NCBI GenBank assembly: GCA_002505775.1
Contig: DAVY01000004.1
Coordinates: 15,831 to 30,092 of the forward strand
Reading direction: 5' to 3'
DNA: 14,262 bases
Source of the DNA: Euryarchaeota archaeon UBA130
GTDB lineage: Archaea > Thermoplasmatota > Poseidoniia > Poseidoniales > Thalassarchaeaceae
Shown here: positions 12,865-14,262 of the stretch, in pieces
Layout: each line of letters opens with the position of its first letter
How positions within the stretch are numbered: position 1 is the stretch's first letter
Notes under the pieces: generated by a model
The model's database searches: none
What the model saw: the letters and a program-made list of their open reading frames with translations, nothing else
Told to the model about the DNA's origin: nothing
Made by a program: the position numbers and the translations under genes

Positions 12865-13842
12865 ATGGATGTCGACCCGCTTTCTCTGAGCATTCGGAGG
12901 ATAGTCACTGATAGTGATCTAGACGGTGTTGTCACTGCTGCAATTCTGAGGAGGTGGTGGCCTAATTGTGAGATTGTGTTCGGTCACCCTGGTGAATTGA
13001 GGGCTGGCCTCATGGACCACTTGATCGACAGGGAGACTGCGGTTTGTGACCTGCCAAGACATCCGAATTGTGGTTTGAGTATAGATCATCACCAATCCAA
13101 CATTCCTTCGGGCAGTGAAGAGGGGGTAGTATCAGTTTGGAGGCCCACTCCCTCAGCCGCGAGGATAGCATATGATCTGGTGAAAGAGAGGCTGGATGTC
13201 TCTGATCTTGAGGAACTATTGCAGTGGGTGGACAAGCTTGACGGTGGGGGGATTTCAAGGGAAGAATACCTTTCAGATGTACCTGCGGTCTGGCTAGGTA
13301 GGGTTATCGATGTAAATGAGGGTACAGCCATGGCCGTCTTAGAGGCCCTGCAGGAAGGTATGCAAATAGAGGACATCCTCAGAATCCCAATGATTTCTAT
13401 GAAGCTGGAGGAGAGGAAGCATCAGAGGTCCCTACTATCCGGTATTATCTCAGAAAGAACCCATGTCGTGGACAGAATGGCTATTGCCAGATTAGATGGT
13501 TTGGGGATGCGTTCCAATGGGTATCATATCACAGCATTTGCAGGGGATTCATGTGATGCTTGTATCGTGATTCACGGTGACATAGGAGCGTCTTTCGGAG
13601 AAGAGGGAAGATATCCTGTTTCAGCGTCTTTCTACACGAACTCGTTCCTTCACAAAGAAGGAGGGGTTTTCGACTTAACACAGCTTGCGACTTATTTCGA
13701 TCCAGACGGAGGTGGGCATGCAAATGCATGTGGATGTCGGGTTAAGGCGATTAGGAACGGCTCTGTTGTGAACAGTGAGGTATCTGAAGAAGACGTTGAG
13801 AAGAATATCACAAAATGGCTCGAGATTTGGTCCAAGCGCTAG
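12865..13842 (+). CDS. DHH/DHHA1-family phosphoesterase
   Basis: DHH-family enzymes are metal-dependent phosphodiesterases, including nanoRNases, RecJ-like nucleases and cyclic dinucleotide hydrolases. The 325-residue protein shows the family motifs in order: DSDLDG (residues 16-21), CDLP with Asp62, IDHHQSN with Asp74-His75-His76, and an Asp in WVDKLDGGG (Asp123), all expected metal ligands. The C-terminal DHHA1 substrate-binding motif GGGHANACGC is at residues 282-291. It has no RecJ OB domain, CBS domain or membrane segment, so it is a compact stand-alone form. A role in degrading short RNA or a nucleotide signal is likely, but the substrate cannot be read from the sequence. It starts at the ATG at 12865, divergent from the Nudix gene, and its stop shares the tetranucleotide CTAG with the stop of the opposing gene. 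Confidence 0.9.
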   Translation: MDVDPLSLSIRRIVTDSDLDGVVTAAILRRWWPNCEIVFGHPGELRAGLMDHLIDRETAVCDLPRHPNCGLSIDHHQSNIPSGSEEGVVSVWRPTPSAARIAYDLVKERLDVSDLEELLQWVDKLDGGGISREEYLSDVPAVWLGRVIDVNEGTAMAVLEALQEGMQIEDILRIPMISMKLEERKHQRSLLSGIISERTHVVDRMAIARLDGLGMRSNGYHITAFAGDSCDACIVIHGDIGASFGEEGRYPVSASFYTNSFLHKEGGVFDLTQLATYFDPDGGGHANACGCRVKAIRNGSVVNSEVSEEDVEKNITKWLEIWSKR

Positions 13843-14252
13843 TCATCTGACAAGGGTCCAATACTCATCAGTACATATGCTGACTGAGTCAGCATTAGGA
13901 AACCAATCAAGGACAATACCAATCCGGTAGGGGTCGGAAGTATCTGTTGTAGATGATTACCAGAAAGCCAAGCCATGGAGAGGACTATGAGGGAGGACAA
14001 TAGCACCTTCTTGGCCGATGAAGAGGGCTCCTTCCAGAGATCGACCCAAGGAATTAGTCCTCTCCTTCTGAACGTTAATCTATACCACGAGACATAGAAT
14101 AGGGCGATGGAAACAGAGCCGATTAGGCCCAAGGTAAATGTCTCTGAATCCCATGGCCCATCAATGGATATCTTCAGGAATACCACATTGATTAGGAGGG
14201 CTGCACCGACTAGTCCGTGGATTCTCCATTCGGGCCCACTAGCCTCCTCCAT
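13839..14252 (-). CDS. Hypothetical four-helix membrane protein (start may lie beyond the window)
   Basis: I do not recognise this protein. From the ATG at 14252 it has 137 residues. Hydrophobic segments at about 12-29, 39-58, 82-98 and 108-130 predict four transmembrane helices. A basic loop FRRRG after helix 2 points to a cytoplasmic side there. There are no catalytic motifs. The frame remains open from 14253 to the window edge, so a start further upstream is possible, although the MEEASG N-terminus looks complete. The gene converges on the DHH phosphoesterase and overlaps it by 4 bases at the stop codons. Confidence 0.75.
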   Translation of the reverse strand: MEEASGPEWRIHGLVGAALLINVVFLKISIDGPWDSETFTLGLIGSVSIALFYVSWYRLTFRRRGLIPWVDLWKEPSSSAKKVLLSSLIVLSMAWLSGNHLQQILPTPTGLVLSLIGFLMLTQSAYVLMSIGPLSDD

Positions 14253-14262
14253 GGTATGGCCA

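Overview
The window looks like part of a streamlined euryarchaeal chromosome. Marine Group II (Candidatus Poseidoniia, Thermoplasmatota) is the best guess. At the left edge, on the minus strand, is the archaeal cluster L18e - L13 - S9 - RpoN; L18e and RpoN are not bacterial proteins. The placement below phylum level is inference. It rests on the combination of archaeal information genes, bacterial-type metabolic genes (pyruvoyl PanD, PduO-type cobalamin adenosyltransferase), very tight packing, and a giant Asp-rich surface protein.

Layout. Positions 1-1495 (minus) hold the ribosomal/RNA polymerase cluster, with RpoN cut by the window edge. Positions 1602-9656 (minus), more than half the window, are one 2684-residue gene. 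It encodes a predicted calcium-dependent cell-surface protein with, in order: a signal or anchor segment, three arrays of thrombospondin-type-3-like DxDxDG repeats, a cupredoxin-fold domain that has lost most copper ligands, a long run of Ig-like beta-sandwich domains, one transmembrane helix, and a cytoplasmic DUF4129-like domain. Positions 9778-10559 hold a convergent pair, panD (plus) and rlmH-like (minus). Positions 10638-12358 (plus) hold a probable operon of a small Trp-rich protein, a five-helix membrane protein and a PduO-type adenosyltransferase. This operon converges with a Nudix hydrolase (minus, ending at 12341). Positions 12865-13842 (plus) hold a DHH/DHHA1 phosphoesterase that converges with a small four-helix membrane protein (minus) reaching the right edge.

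How the genes fit together. The left cluster builds ribosomes and RNA polymerase. PanD supplies beta-alanine for coenzyme A, and PduO makes adenosylcobalamin. RlmH, the Nudix enzyme and the DHH enzyme act in rRNA modification and nucleotide or short-RNA turnover. The giant protein is an envelope structure with no obvious functional link to its neighbours.

No gap exceeds about 125 bases. The gaps (1496-1601, 9657-9777, 10560-10637, 11690-11731, 12779-12864) hold no tRNA, rRNA, mobile element or CRISPR that I can see. All three convergent gene pairs overlap at their 3' ends.
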